NCBI RefSeq assembly: GCF_009905375.1
Contig: NC_133656.1
Location: 241,546,401 to 241,610,400 of the forward strand
Source: Apium graveolens
Lineage: Eukaryota; Streptophyta; Magnoliopsida; Apiales; Apiaceae
Direction of reading: 5' to 3'
Length of the DNA stretch: 64,000 nucleotides
The position numbers and the translations under genes were made by a program. Under the pieces are notes generated by a model. The model did not search any database and was not told the origin of the DNA. It was given only the letters and a program-made list of their open reading frames with translations. Shown piece after piece: positions 12,017-22,277 of this stretch (the first letter of the stretch is position 1; each line of letters starts with the position of its first letter).

Positions 12017-14426
12017 ATGAGTAAGAAGGATATTGGTATAAAGATTCCAATCCTGGAAAGAGATAATTATATCACTGGAAAGTGAAGATGCATCTACATC
12101 TTCTCTCTCAAGATGAAAGCTACATCAACTGCATTGAAAATGGTCCTCACATCCCTCACAAGGTGGCCACAGCTGCAACTGGCACAGTTGCTATTGGACA
12201 GTCTATTCCCAAGCCAAAAGCAGAATGGACTGATGAAGATATTGAAGAGGTTCACAAGGACAAGAAAGCCATGAACATTTTGTTCAATGGTTTAGGTCAA
12301 GATATGTTTGATAATGTCATTAGCAGCTAAACTGCTAAGGAAATTTGGGATACTGTGCAACTTATCTGTGAAGGTACTGAACAAGTTAGAGAAAACAAAA
12401 TGCAGCTTCTCATTCAACAGTATGAATACTTTCACTTTGAAGAAGGAGAATCACTGAATGATACCTTCAGTAGATTTCAGAAACTGTTGAATGGATTGAA
12501 GCTGTATGGCAGAGCCAAGTCGAGGACTCCAACATAAAATTTCTGAGGTCTCTACCAAAGGAATGGAAGCCTATAATTGTTTCACTAAGGAATTCTCAAG
12601 ATTATAAGGACTTCACACATAAAAGATTATATGGAATTTTGAAGACCTATGAACTTGAGATGGAGCAAGATGAGCTGTTGGAAAAGGGAAAGAGAAAAGG
12701 TGGATCAGTTGCACTTGTAGCTGACAATGAGAAGACTGGAGCCAGGAATGAAGAAAAGACAATGCCAAGTCTCAAAATTGGCACAAGCAAATCAGAATCA
12801 AGTAAGGGAAATGAGCAAGTAGCTGAGGTTGAAGATAATTCCAGTCAAGATGACTCTGATGATGTTGATGAACATCTGACCTTTCTGTCCAGGAGGTTTG
12901 CAAAGATGAAATTCAGGAAAAATGCTAAATTCACTAAGTCAAACAAGAACATGGTGGACAAATCTAAGTTCAAATGTTATAACTGTGGCATAAGTGGACA
13001 CTTTGCAAATGAGTGCAGAAAGCCAACCTCTGATAAGAAAAAATTTGAGCAAGTTGATTACAAAAGGAAATATTTTGATTTGCTCAAACAAAAGGAAAGA
13101 GCTTTTCTAACTCAAGATGACTGGGCAGCAGACGGAGCCAATAAAGATGATGATATGAAATATGTGAACCTAGCCCTGATGGCTAATTCTGATGAAAATG
13201 AAACTAGTTCATCAAGCAACCAGGTAATTACTACTAACCTCTCTCAGCTCTCTAAGATTGAATGCAATGAAGCCTTAAATGATATGTCCAATGAATTATA
13301 TCATTTGCGTGTTTCCCTTAAATCACTAGCTAAAGAAAACACAAGAATCAAAGAGAATAATTTGTTTTTAAGTGATAGGAATGGTGTATTAGAGGGTAAG
13401 GTAATTGAGCTTGAAAAGATTAAAATCAAATACTTAACTGTTGAAAGTGAACTAGAAGAATCTGTTAAGAAAGTAGAAATTCTTTCTAGACAAATAGAAC
13501 GTGAGCAAGAGGTAATCAAGGCCTGGAAAACATCTAGGGATGTTAGTGCTCAGATTGTCAAGGTTCAGGGAATTGAATCACTATGTGAGAATGCTTGGAA
13601 GAAAAACAAAAAGGAAGTAGAATTAATTGATGGATTATCAACGGATGTGGAATCAACGGATGATAAAAGTTATCCGTTGAAGGAAGAAAAGGAGCATTCA
13701 TTGAAGGCTCATCAATTAAAACAGGCAAGTGATTCTAAAAAGAACAATTTGAAAAATCTCAATAAAAAGTTTGGTTCAACTTCCAAGAACTTTGTCAAAG
13801 AAGAAGCTAGCACATCCAAAGATGCCAGTAAGGTGAATATAGGACACATGACTTTAGATCAGTTGAAAAATAGGCTTAAGATGGTTGAGGATAAAAAGGA
13901 AACTAAAAGAAAATTAAATAGAAATGGGAAGGTACGAATTAACAAACATAACAATTATACACCTGATAAATATGCTCCTAGAAAAAGTTGTGTGCATTGT
14001 AAGAGTGTTAATCAACTATCTACCAACTGCAAGTCAGTTAAGAATGCTCCCATGCCTTTAACTCCTTCCATGCCTAACATATCTATGTCACCTCTGCATG
14101 CTACGCCTGTTATATCTCAACAGAATCCGCATGCACATTTTGCAAACATGCCATATGTTAATAATTCTTATTTTGTTGTATTCAGTATGCCTCAAATGCC
14201 ATACAACATGCCTATGTGGAATAATGTGTTTGCACAATCCATGCCTTATCAAATTCAACCAAATAAGCTAAATAATTCTGTGACTAACCCTACACTTCAA
14301 CCAACTACATCTGAGAGCAAGGTTGATCCAAAGTTACCTAAGTCAAAAGATGCTGGAGGTATGAAGTCTAGGAAAAAGACTAACAAGGCTGGACCCAAGG
14401 AAACTTGGGTACCAAAATCAACTTGA
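12017..14426 (+). pseudogene. gag: Sirevirus gag, degraded (S1)
   Basis: Starts at ATG 12017 (MSKKDIG). A retrotransposon Gag/UBN2-like region lies at about 12080-12600, a CCHC knuckle (CYNCGISGHFANEC) at 12975-13016, and a long heptad-like Leu/Glu/Lys region at about 13310-13540. A Met/Pro/Asn-rich tail follows and the frame ends with TGA at 14424. Breaks: a 1-base deletion near 12070 found only here; TAA at 12328 and a frame change near 12510 shared with S2 and S3. Codons from 12639 to 14426 remain open (595 residues). Gag would form the particle and package RNA. Confidence 0.88.
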
Positions 14427-14439
14427 TTGATTTTGTTGT

Positions 14440-16548
14440 GTGCAGGGAAAAAAAAGGAATATATGGTACTTGGACAATGGTTGTTCAAGGCACATGACAA
14501 GAGATTTCACCCTGCTCACACAGTTCAAGGAGAGAGCTGGCCCTAGCATAACCTTTGGAGATGACAGCAAAGGGTTCAGTATGGGATATGGCTTGATTTC
14601 AAAAGAAAATGTCATCATTGATGAAGTTGCATTAGTTGATGGTCTCAAACATAATCTATTGAGTATCAGTCAACTGTGTGATAGAGGGAATATTGTTTCC
14701 TTCAATTCTGAAGCCTGTGTTATTACAAGTAAGAAGGACAACAAAGTGGTTCTAAATGGAGTTAGAAAAGGGAATGTGTGCTTGGCTGACTTCAACTCTA
14801 CAGATGCGGAATCAATTACTTGTCTTCTCAGCAAAGCAAGTCCAGATGAAAGTTGGCTATGGCACAAGAAGCTGTCTCATTTGAATTTCAAGACAATGAA
14901 TGATCTAGTCAAAAAGGACTTAATTAGAGGAATGCCTCTAGTGGAATTCTCAAGGGATGGACTGTGTGATGCTTGTCAGAAAGGAAAGTAAAAGAGAGCA
15001 TCATTCAGTAAGAAGCTTGAATCAGCAATTGATGAACCATTACAACTGCTACACATGGATCTTTTTGGACCAGTCAATGTATTGTCAATTTCAAGGAAAA
15101 GATATTGCCTAGTGATTGTAGATGATTTCTCCAAGTTTTCATGTACCTACTTTCTTGGATCAAAGGATGAAGCTAGTGAAATCATCATCAATCATATCAA
15201 GCAAGTCAACAATCATCCAGATTTCAAAGTAAGGAATATCAGGAGTGACAATGGAACTGAGTTCAGGAATTCTACCATGAGGTTGTTCTGTGAAGAAAAT
15301 GGGATAATGCATGAGTTCTCAGCTCCAAGGACTCCACAACAGAATGGTGTAGTGGAAAGAAAGAATAGATCACTAATCGAAGCTGCAAGAACAATGGTTG
15401 AAGAGTCAAAACTCCCAACATACTTTTGGGATGAGGCTGTTAACTATGCATGTTACACTCAGAATATTTCTCTAATCAATCTGGCAAAAGACATGACTCC
15501 CTATCAATTGTTCAAGAGAAGAAAACCAACTTTAAACTTTCTTCATGTCTTTGGTTGCAAATGCTACATTCTAAGGAATCAACCTGATCACAAAGGGAAG
15601 TTTGATGCAAAGGCTGATGAAGGAATATTGGTTGGTTATTCTGCTGGAAAATCATATAGGGTCTACAATCTAAGAACCAACATTGTCATGGAATCTGTGC
15701 ATGTTGTGTTTGATGATAAAAAGATTGATGGACTAACAGATGAGGGACATCATGAATGACTCAAATTTGATAACATTGAGATATATTGTGATGATAGTGA
15801 AGATGAGAATGATGGAGAAGGCACCTCGAAAAGAATTCAAAATCTGCTTTTGGATAATGCACAAAGTGCTGCATCAGTTGAAAGTCACAATTCAGCATCC
15901 GTTGAAAGAAGTAATGTAGCATCCGTTGAAAGACAAAGTGCATCATCCGTTGAATTACATAATGAAGCATCCGTTGATCATAGTCTATCAACAGATAATC
16001 AATTCACTTCATCAGTTGATAGAACTCCCAGTTCCTTTCAAAGGATCAATAACTCAAGGGGAGTTTCAGCCAATTAACATTCTATCTCACATCATGACAA
16101 TACTGAGGCAACCTCATCTAGAGCTAATTTACCACCTCAAAGGAAATGGACCAAGAATCACCCTTTTGAATTGATCATTGGTGATGCAACATCTAAAGTG
16201 CAAACTAGAAGGGCTACTCAAGATGAATATCTATATAGTAGTTTTCTATCACAGGAGGAACCTAAGAGAGTGGAAGAAGCTCTACTGGATCCAGATTGGA
16301 TTTTATCAATGCAAGAGGAGCTAAACCAATTTGAGAGGAACAAGGTATGGAAGCTGGTACCCAAGCCAAAGAACAAGAGCTCTATTGATACAAAATGGGT
16401 ATTCAGAAACAAGATGGATGAAAATGGCATTGTCATAAGGAATAAAGCCAGATTGGTTGCCAAGGGCTATTCTCAACAAGAGGGAATAGATTTTGATGAG
16501 ACATTTCCTCCAGTTGCAAGACTTGAAGCCATCAGAATCTTTCTCTCG
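14440..16548 (+). pseudogene. pol: Sirevirus pol, degraded and 3'-truncated (S1)
   Basis: One frame, +1 relative to gag, crossing an A8 run at 14448-14455. Protease starts with WYLDNGCSRHM (active-site triplet DNG instead of the usual D-S/T-G). The integrase zinc finger follows (H codons near 14861 and 14877, CDAC near 14970), then the integrase core with Asp 15058, Asp 15247 and Glu 15355 (D,D-35-E). A spacer is rich in ASVE repeats, and the reverse transcriptase N-terminus ([11 protein letters not shown]) begins near 16400. In-frame stops TAA 14989, TGA 15757 and TAA 16075. RT stops before YVDD. Pro replaces Ala in the TFAPVARLE motif of S1 only. Confidence 0.88.
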
Positions 16549-16560
16549 AACATACTATAA
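16536..16560. other. Sirevirus/unit deletion junction
   Basis: Element sequence ending ATCAGAATCTTTCTC runs into TCGAACATACTATAAAA, the last part of which is unit DNA (U1 base 2829 onward). The bridging CTCTCGAACA also occurs ~55 bp downstream in the unit (AATCTCTCGAACAAAG), so it looks like templated filler. Identical at 30341 and 62971. Confidence 0.75.
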
Positions 16561-16795
16561 AAAATACTAAATAAAGTCGAATCAAATAGATTATAGAGTC
16601 TTAAATCTCTCGAACAAAGTTCTCCAAATTGAAAATATGAAAATTACAGAAGTAAAATGTAAACGACTAGATTGTAGTAGAATTCTAACTAAAAATAGTC
16701 GGGCCACTACATCCTTTTATTGAAAAATTTATTGAAAAATAAAGAAAATAAATAGAGAATAACGCTTTCTCTAAATCTTCAATCTTTAAGCATCC

Positions 16796-17484
16796 TTAAG
16801 CTATATTCGCATGACAAACAACCAAGACATCTGGATTTTTGGAAATAAGAGCAGTCACATGCATCGTTCCAAAGGTAACAAGCCTCCAAAGCGTCCCACC
16901 AATGACATCGCCATTCGTCCTAGCAAATATAGCGTTCAAAGTGCAAGAACCAGATGGTTCCGAAGGAGATATTTTTCCTACAGGCCCTGTCAAAGAAAGT
17001 AAGCAAAGTCTCTCAGAAAATATTGTTGGATGTACTGATGAGATGAGGCTTATGGAAGCATCTGTAATCATTCCTGAACCACCCAGAACATTCATAAAAA
17101 TATTTCTTGAATGAGCAAACTGTTTCAGCCATTCAATGACATCTTTCCCAGGCGGGATTTCAAGAACAATAGACTTCATTTCCGAAGTCATTTCGATGGT
17201 GTTTTCTTTCACCTTGTTTTTTGAACCACGAGGACGTCCTCGTGGCCTGGAGAATGAAAAATGACCACCAGACGCCACAATATCGTTTTCACCAGACTGG
17301 CCCATATTATTTATATCATTACCAACTCCTGGATTAGACATTCGAGTGTTTGGCAATGGTTGAGAGTGGTGTTCTTCGCTGTTAATTATAGTAGGATTAG
17401 TGTAGCCCATTGAATTTGGGATTTGAAGAGCAAGTGAAGAGTAATTCATAGAATTTGAGAAAGAAAATGATACTTGTGATTCAT
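16796..17484 (-). pseudogene. AHL gene with 5' frameshift, U3 (217-codon ORF remains)
   Basis: I-type AHL gene. One base is missing at about 17470 (GAAAATGATACTTG instead of GAAAATGAATACTTG), so the frame from the normal ATG (17484) breaks within six codons. The rest is open: starting at the internal ATG of MNYSS (17449) it would give 217 residues with AT-hook and complete PPC. The same deletion is in U8 and U10. It carries Val for Ala92, as does U10. The upstream ACGT element is mutated (TGACATGC near 17569). Possibly still functional if the second ATG is used. Confidence 0.75.
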
Positions 17485-20331
17485 CTTTTGAAGGTTAAGC
17501 AAAGATATATAATATTGGGTGAAATGTGATTAGAGTTGTGGGTTATAGTCCTTTTTATAATTGAATTTGACATGCTCTCTCAAGAAATACAAAGATTATA
17601 TACAGTTGGAAAAAGTATTATTTTTCTTTTCCAGGAATTTGAATTGAATAATCAATCCTTATCATATTTTCTAAAATTGAGAGGCCAAAAAGTTGTTAAT
17701 ATTTGATTCGTCTCATAAAAAAGCGTTATACCAATATACGATTACAGATGAATTTCTAAAACTAGAATCAAAATATTAAACAAATATACAACGTTTATTT
17801 ACCAATAGATGTCATCGACAAAAATATTAGGCACGAATTTTAAATATTAAATTATTTTGATTGCAAAATCGAAAACATATTTAAACATTATGGTCTGTAA
17901 AATTTAATTATTAATTTACTATTTCTCTTCATTGTTTTCCGTGCTCATATCAGTATTTTTTGGTGCATTATTATCGTAATATTATGAGATTTAGTTGAGA
18001 ACTTCCTCTGCCACCTTAAACTTTCAGATGAACTGGTTACTTAATGATCTATCATAGCTTAGTCAGACTAAGTTCGACTCCTTACTTTTGAGTTAGGGGA
18101 GTATTAAAATAATATTATAAGATTCAGTTGGGGTATTTTTCTAATATCTTCAGATTTTAGGTGAGCTGATATCTAATAATATTCTAATTTTTGTGTGTTA
18201 TTTGATCCGTCTTTTATTAATATTTTCAACTGTTTAAACGATAATTACTACATAAACATACTCAATAGAGGAAAAGTTTATAATTTTTTAGATATCTTAC
18301 ACTCCCTCAAAATATAATATAATTGCAAAAGTAACTACATTTCTTTTACAATTGTTTGTAGTTGAATGATCAATTCTAATAATATTTTCTATAAATGTTA
18401 GGATAAAAGATTGTTGGTCGAAATCATACGAAAACGATACAAAAATACCATCATTGATGAATTTTCGATGAATTTTCTATAAGAAGGATACAAAAGATTA
18501 AGTCACTAACGCCTAGATAGAAAATAAAATATGAAGGTTTCATATTATAGAATGGTGAAAATAAAATAAATTTGTAGGTTTTTCGGAAATTATAATATAA
18601 AAATATCAATTAATGGATTAAAAACCATCTTTAATACTTGTTAACTCTATTAATTTATGATCTACCTTGGTTAGTTGTCGAAAAATAAAGTGAAGTGTAG
18701 ATGAGAGTGGGGCTATTCAAAAAATTCAAAATCTGAGACCAAGTCGGATCCAATCCAAAAAAGTACGGGCTGGCTCGTCCCGAGATACAGACCTTCAAAG
18801 AGTCTTTTTTTATTTAAAAGTCCGACCCTAAAAATTCGTGTAAAAGTCCGGTATTGAAAAAATTGGATAGTAGTCCAGATTAAAAGAAGCATGATTCGGG
18901 CGGGATAAAAATTTGAGCTTTTTGATAAAATTCATTTTCTATATAAAATTTTTAATAATTCTCAAATATATATTACATTATTAGAACTTAGAAGTTGAAT
19001 ACGATATATTTTATTAGTTGTCAATTTGATACCCTGAATAACAATCAATAATTTGTTAATTGTCAATTTAATACTCTAAATATTAGAATTTAAGGTTAAT
19101 AAATGAGATATTTAAATGTAATATAAAAAAATTATTTGTTTTAGTATCAAATTATTTGTCATAATCTAAAATATTAGTTCTTTGACAAAAAAATAGTAAC
19201 TCATGATCTCTAAAACACTCACTTTAACTTTACTTTAACAACTTAAACTTTCTGACAATGTATTAGATCGTGGTGTCGGATTCGAATTCTTGCTTTTAAG
19301 TGAGAGGGTGTTATAATAATATTATAAGATCCAGTAGAAATAATATCTTAAAATTTTAGATGACCCGGTTAGTAAACATGCATAACATTCTAATATTTAT
19401 GTATTATTTGATCAGTCTTTCATTACCGAGTTTCACTGTTCAAGCCGCATATTACTAAAAAACAGGCTCAAAAGAGGAAAAATGTGCAATTTTGCAGATA
19501 TCTTCCCTCCCTCTGAAATATAATACAATAGCAAAAATAATTATTATGTTTCCCTTTTTGATTATATATATTTGAATGATCACTTTAATAATATTTTCAA
19601 GGTAAAATTTAGAAAATTTTACCCTGTTTTGGGTCTAATTTATGTGCGGGATACATAAAGTAAAATCATTTTTTTTGTTTTTCAATTTAAGTCTGATCAT
19701 GTGTGTATATAAAAAAAATACTTTGAATACACTTATGAAAACTTATACATGAAATAATTGAAATAATTTACATTTTAATTTATATAAGATTTTACTAGAA
19801 AATCCATCAAAATCCACATGTTTTTCAAATAAAATGAAATTTGTGGACTTTTAAATATCGTCTGAAATTTTTAAAATCCAAATTAAATACCTTAAGATTT
19901 TGATAGATTTTTTTAAATCTGGATTGAATACACATTTACAATCCAAATTGAATACCTCCATATTTTGCATAATTTTACAAAATCTAAATTAAATACCCAT
20001 AATATTAAAAATCCTTAAAATCTTATTTGAAAACACCTCTCTAAATTGTTCATGCACACCTTATTTGTATAAACAAATTTTGATAAACACCATTAGAGAC
20101 GAGACTCTATGCGGACTGTGTAAAATTAAAATTAACAATAATGAATTTATATTTATATTATTATTCAATCTCCAAAATCAACGAATTACTTAAAATTTAT
20201 ATTATTATTCATTGTCTAAAATTTAAATTGAATACACAATGTGGGATTTCATTGATACTTTTATGTTATAAGTTATTTTAATAATATATTTTATCAAACA
20301 AATTTGAGATTTCACGTTCTCAAAGATTTTA

Positions 20332-20538
20332 CTCCCTCCGTCCTCTTCATTCTGGTTATTTCCGATTATGTCCCGAAATTATATTTCACTCTTAATTAAT
20401 ATGATCATTTAAGGGTTAATTATGTTAATGTTTTTGAAAAGTAGAATAATTTTTTGATAACTTTTAATTTGTTTGATATTTTGATAACTTTTTGAATCAA
20501 AGGTGAGAATGATAAAATAAGTGGGACAGAACTAGGAG
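20332..20538. mobile_element. Stowaway-like MITE, U4 copy
   Basis: TA-flanked, 207 bp, same termini as the U1 copy (CTCCCTCCGTCC ... CAGAACTAGGAG). Confidence 0.72.
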
Positions 20539-21494
20539 TAATATTTTATCAAAATATATTGGATTATGGGTAGTTGAGGTGGGGTGGGTTGGATAACTGG
20601 ATTAGGAAATTGATTTCAAATGAATCGGCTCCAAGCCCAATATTTCTGCAATTGCTCTGAATTTAGGGCTTTCGAGATAAATGGATTGGGATTACAAATA
20701 AAAAATGACTTCATTTGCACGTAAAGATTATATCTATATTTTTGGCTTTCGAGATAAGTATTAGAGTTATAATTTTTATTTTTTCTCTTTGAATGCTCTA
20801 ATTCTTTACAAATTGTACCATTTGTAACATTTTTATTTTTTCTTAGAACTTCTGTAGGATAATGTTTAAAATCACATTCGCACATTATCGAACGAACTGA
20901 AAACCTCTTTAATATTAAAAAATCTTTTTATAACTAGCAAATTACCATGCTATGATAACTCAATAAAAAAAGTCCAAAAAATATATAACTGTAGATACTC
21001 ACTCACAAATATAAAAAAACAGACACCGGAGAAAAAGAAAATATATATATATACAAGAGCAACGATACCCGTTATTCGAGTTGAGTATACAAGAAAATCA
21101 AATAAAACTACCAATATATTGAGAAAAGGTTGCTACTAAAATAAAAAGAGAAAGACATCCACTATTAAGGAAAACGATATTTAAAACAGAATCCTAAAGA
21201 ATTTGGAGGCGTTGAAGCGTGCATCGCAAGTAAAAATATTCAAATCCGAAATAAATAGATTTTAGAGATATAAAACATACTATAAAAAATACTAAATAAA
21301 GTCGAATCAAATAGATTATAGAGTCTTAAATCTCTCGAACAAAGTTCTCCAAATTGAAAATAGTAAAATGTAAACGACTAGATTATAGTAGAATTCTAAC
21401 TAAAAATAGTCGGGCCACTACATCCTTTTATTGAAAAATAAAGAAAATAAATAGAGAATAACGCTTTCTCTAAATCTTCAATCTTTAAGCATCC

Positions 21495-22184
21495 TTAAGC
21501 TATATTCGCATGACAAACAACCAAGACATCTGGATTTTTGGAAATAAGAGCAGTCACATGCATCGTTCCAAAGGTAACAAGCCTCCAAAGCGTCCCACCA
21601 ATGACATCGCCATTCGTCCTAGCAAATATAGCGTTCAAAGTGCAAGAACCAGATGGTTCCGAAGGAGATATTTTTCCTACAGGCCCTGTCAAAGAAAGTA
21701 AGCAAAGTCTCTCAGAAAATATTGTTGGATGTACTGATGAGATGAGGCTTATGGAAGCATTTGTAATCATTCCTGAACCACCCAGAACATTCATAAAAAT
21801 ATTTCTTGAATGAGCAAACTGTTTCAGCCATTCAATGACATCTTTCCCATGCGGGATTTCAAGAACAATAGACTTCATTTCCGAAGTCTTTTCGATGGTG
21901 TTTTCTTTCGCCTTGTTTTTTGAACCACGAGGACGTCCTCGTGGCCTAGACAATGAAAAATGACCCCCAGACGCCACAATATCATTTCCACCAGACTGGC
22001 CCATATTACTTATATCATTACTAACTCCTGGATTAGACATTTGAGTGTTTGGCAATGGTTGAGAGTGGTGTTCTTCGCTGTTAATTTTAGTAGGATTAGT
22101 GTAGCCCATTGAATTTGGGATTTGAAGAGCAGGTGAAGAGTAATTCATAGAATTTGAGAAAGAAAACGAATACTTGTGATTCAT
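21495..22184 (-). CDS. AT-hook motif nuclear-localized (AHL) protein, K-type, U4
   Basis: Complete 229-codon, single-exon frame from ATG 22184 (MNHKYS) to TAA. Residues 1-79 are a Ser/Asn-rich, probably disordered N-terminus. The AT-hook core is R82-G83-R84-P85 followed by GSKNK (type I hook). The PPC/DUF296 domain spans about 102-229. AHL proteins bind the minor groove of AT-rich DNA in the nucleus and assemble through PPC. A type I hook with no intron fits clade A. Upstream codons in frame have no ATG. K-type differences from U6: I33K, R48Q, G55S, N59S, E66G, F78L, P112H, D142N; private M99K. The PPC lacks a canonical GRFEIL (ERLCLL at 158-163). Expression is not shown by sequence. Confidence 0.9.
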   Translation of the reverse strand: MNHKYSFSFSNSMNYSSPALQIPNSMGYTNPTKINSEEHHSQPLPNTQMSNPGVSNDISNMGQSGGNDIVASGGHFSLSRPRGRPRGSKNKAKENTIEKTSEMKSIVLEIPHGKDVIEWLKQFAHSRNIFMNVLGGSGMITNASISLISSVHPTIFSERLCLLSLTGPVGKISPSEPSGSCTLNAIFARTNGDVIGGTLWRLVTFGTMHVTALISKNPDVLVVCHANIA

Positions 22185-22250
22185 CTTTCGAAGGCTAAGC
22201 AAAGATATAAAATATTGGGTGAAATGTGATTAAAGTTGTGGGTTATAGTC

Positions 22251-22277
22251 CTTTTTATAATTGATTTTGACGTGCTC
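22251..22277 (-). promoter_or_regulatory. Candidate core promoter of the U4 AHL gene
   Basis: On the minus strand TTATAAAAAG (22260-22251) lies ~67 bp upstream of the ATG and would give a short ~35 bp leader. A TGACGTGC (plus-strand reading, ACGT core) sits just upstream near 22268. The element is shared by the intact copies. Confidence 0.5.

Larger units (their letters stand above)
10882..16548 (+). mobile_element. Truncated Sirevirus-like Ty1/copia element S1
   Basis: A plus-strand LTR retrotransposon fragment: 5' LTR, PBS, gag with CCHC knuckle and coiled coil, protease, integrase and the start of reverse transcriptase. RT core, RNase H, polypurine tract and 3' LTR are missing. A ~1.07 kb LTR, a very long Gag with a coiled coil after the zinc knuckle, and gag and pol in different frames point to the Sirevirus lineage (inference from family features). 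It ends at the motif RLEAIRIFL and is fused to unit DNA. With no second LTR there is no target duplication to read. Copies S2 and S3 are nearly identical and share the end points. Confidence 0.9.
4689..18438. repeat. Higher-order dimer repeat D1 (U2+U3)
   Basis: A 13,750 bp pair made of a K-type unit followed by a Sirevirus-bearing unit. The same order and the same internal breakpoints recur at 18439-32238 and from 51099 past the window end. The diverged 'K/B' block common to the three runs from the K-type AHL gene across the unit boundary to the retrotransposon 5' end (about 8020-10881 here). Confidence 0.88.
9344..18438. repeat. Tandem repeat unit U3 with Sirevirus insertion
   Basis: 9095 bp. 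Left arm 9344-10881 is the diverged B type (opening context CGAAACTATACAAAAATACC, GGCCGGCTCATTCCGAG). It is interrupted by a 5.67 kb truncated copia element and resumes at 16549 at a point equal to U1 base 2829. The U1 interval 1421-2828, including the MITE, is missing. The right arm is I-type and carries small insertions shared by the three Sirevirus-bearing units: 15 bp near 16638 and a duplicated TTATTGAAAAAT near 16728. Confidence 0.93.

Noticed and set aside
10882..16548. Whether S elements carry an env-like gene
   Set aside because: The element is cut inside reverse transcriptase, so any downstream env-like region is absent and cannot be judged.
16839..17114. 91- and 63-residue plus-strand ORFs repeated across nearly all units (for example 3065, 7747, 21538, 40098)
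   Set aside because: They lie wholly antisense within the AHL PPC coding sequence. Their conservation follows from the repeat and from the AHL gene.
21495..22202. 235-codon AHL reading with MLSLRK/MLNLQK N-terminus
   Set aside because: The extra six codons begin at TTG, not ATG. The first ATG gives MNHKYS and 229 residues, and in U9 the upstream codons are changed.
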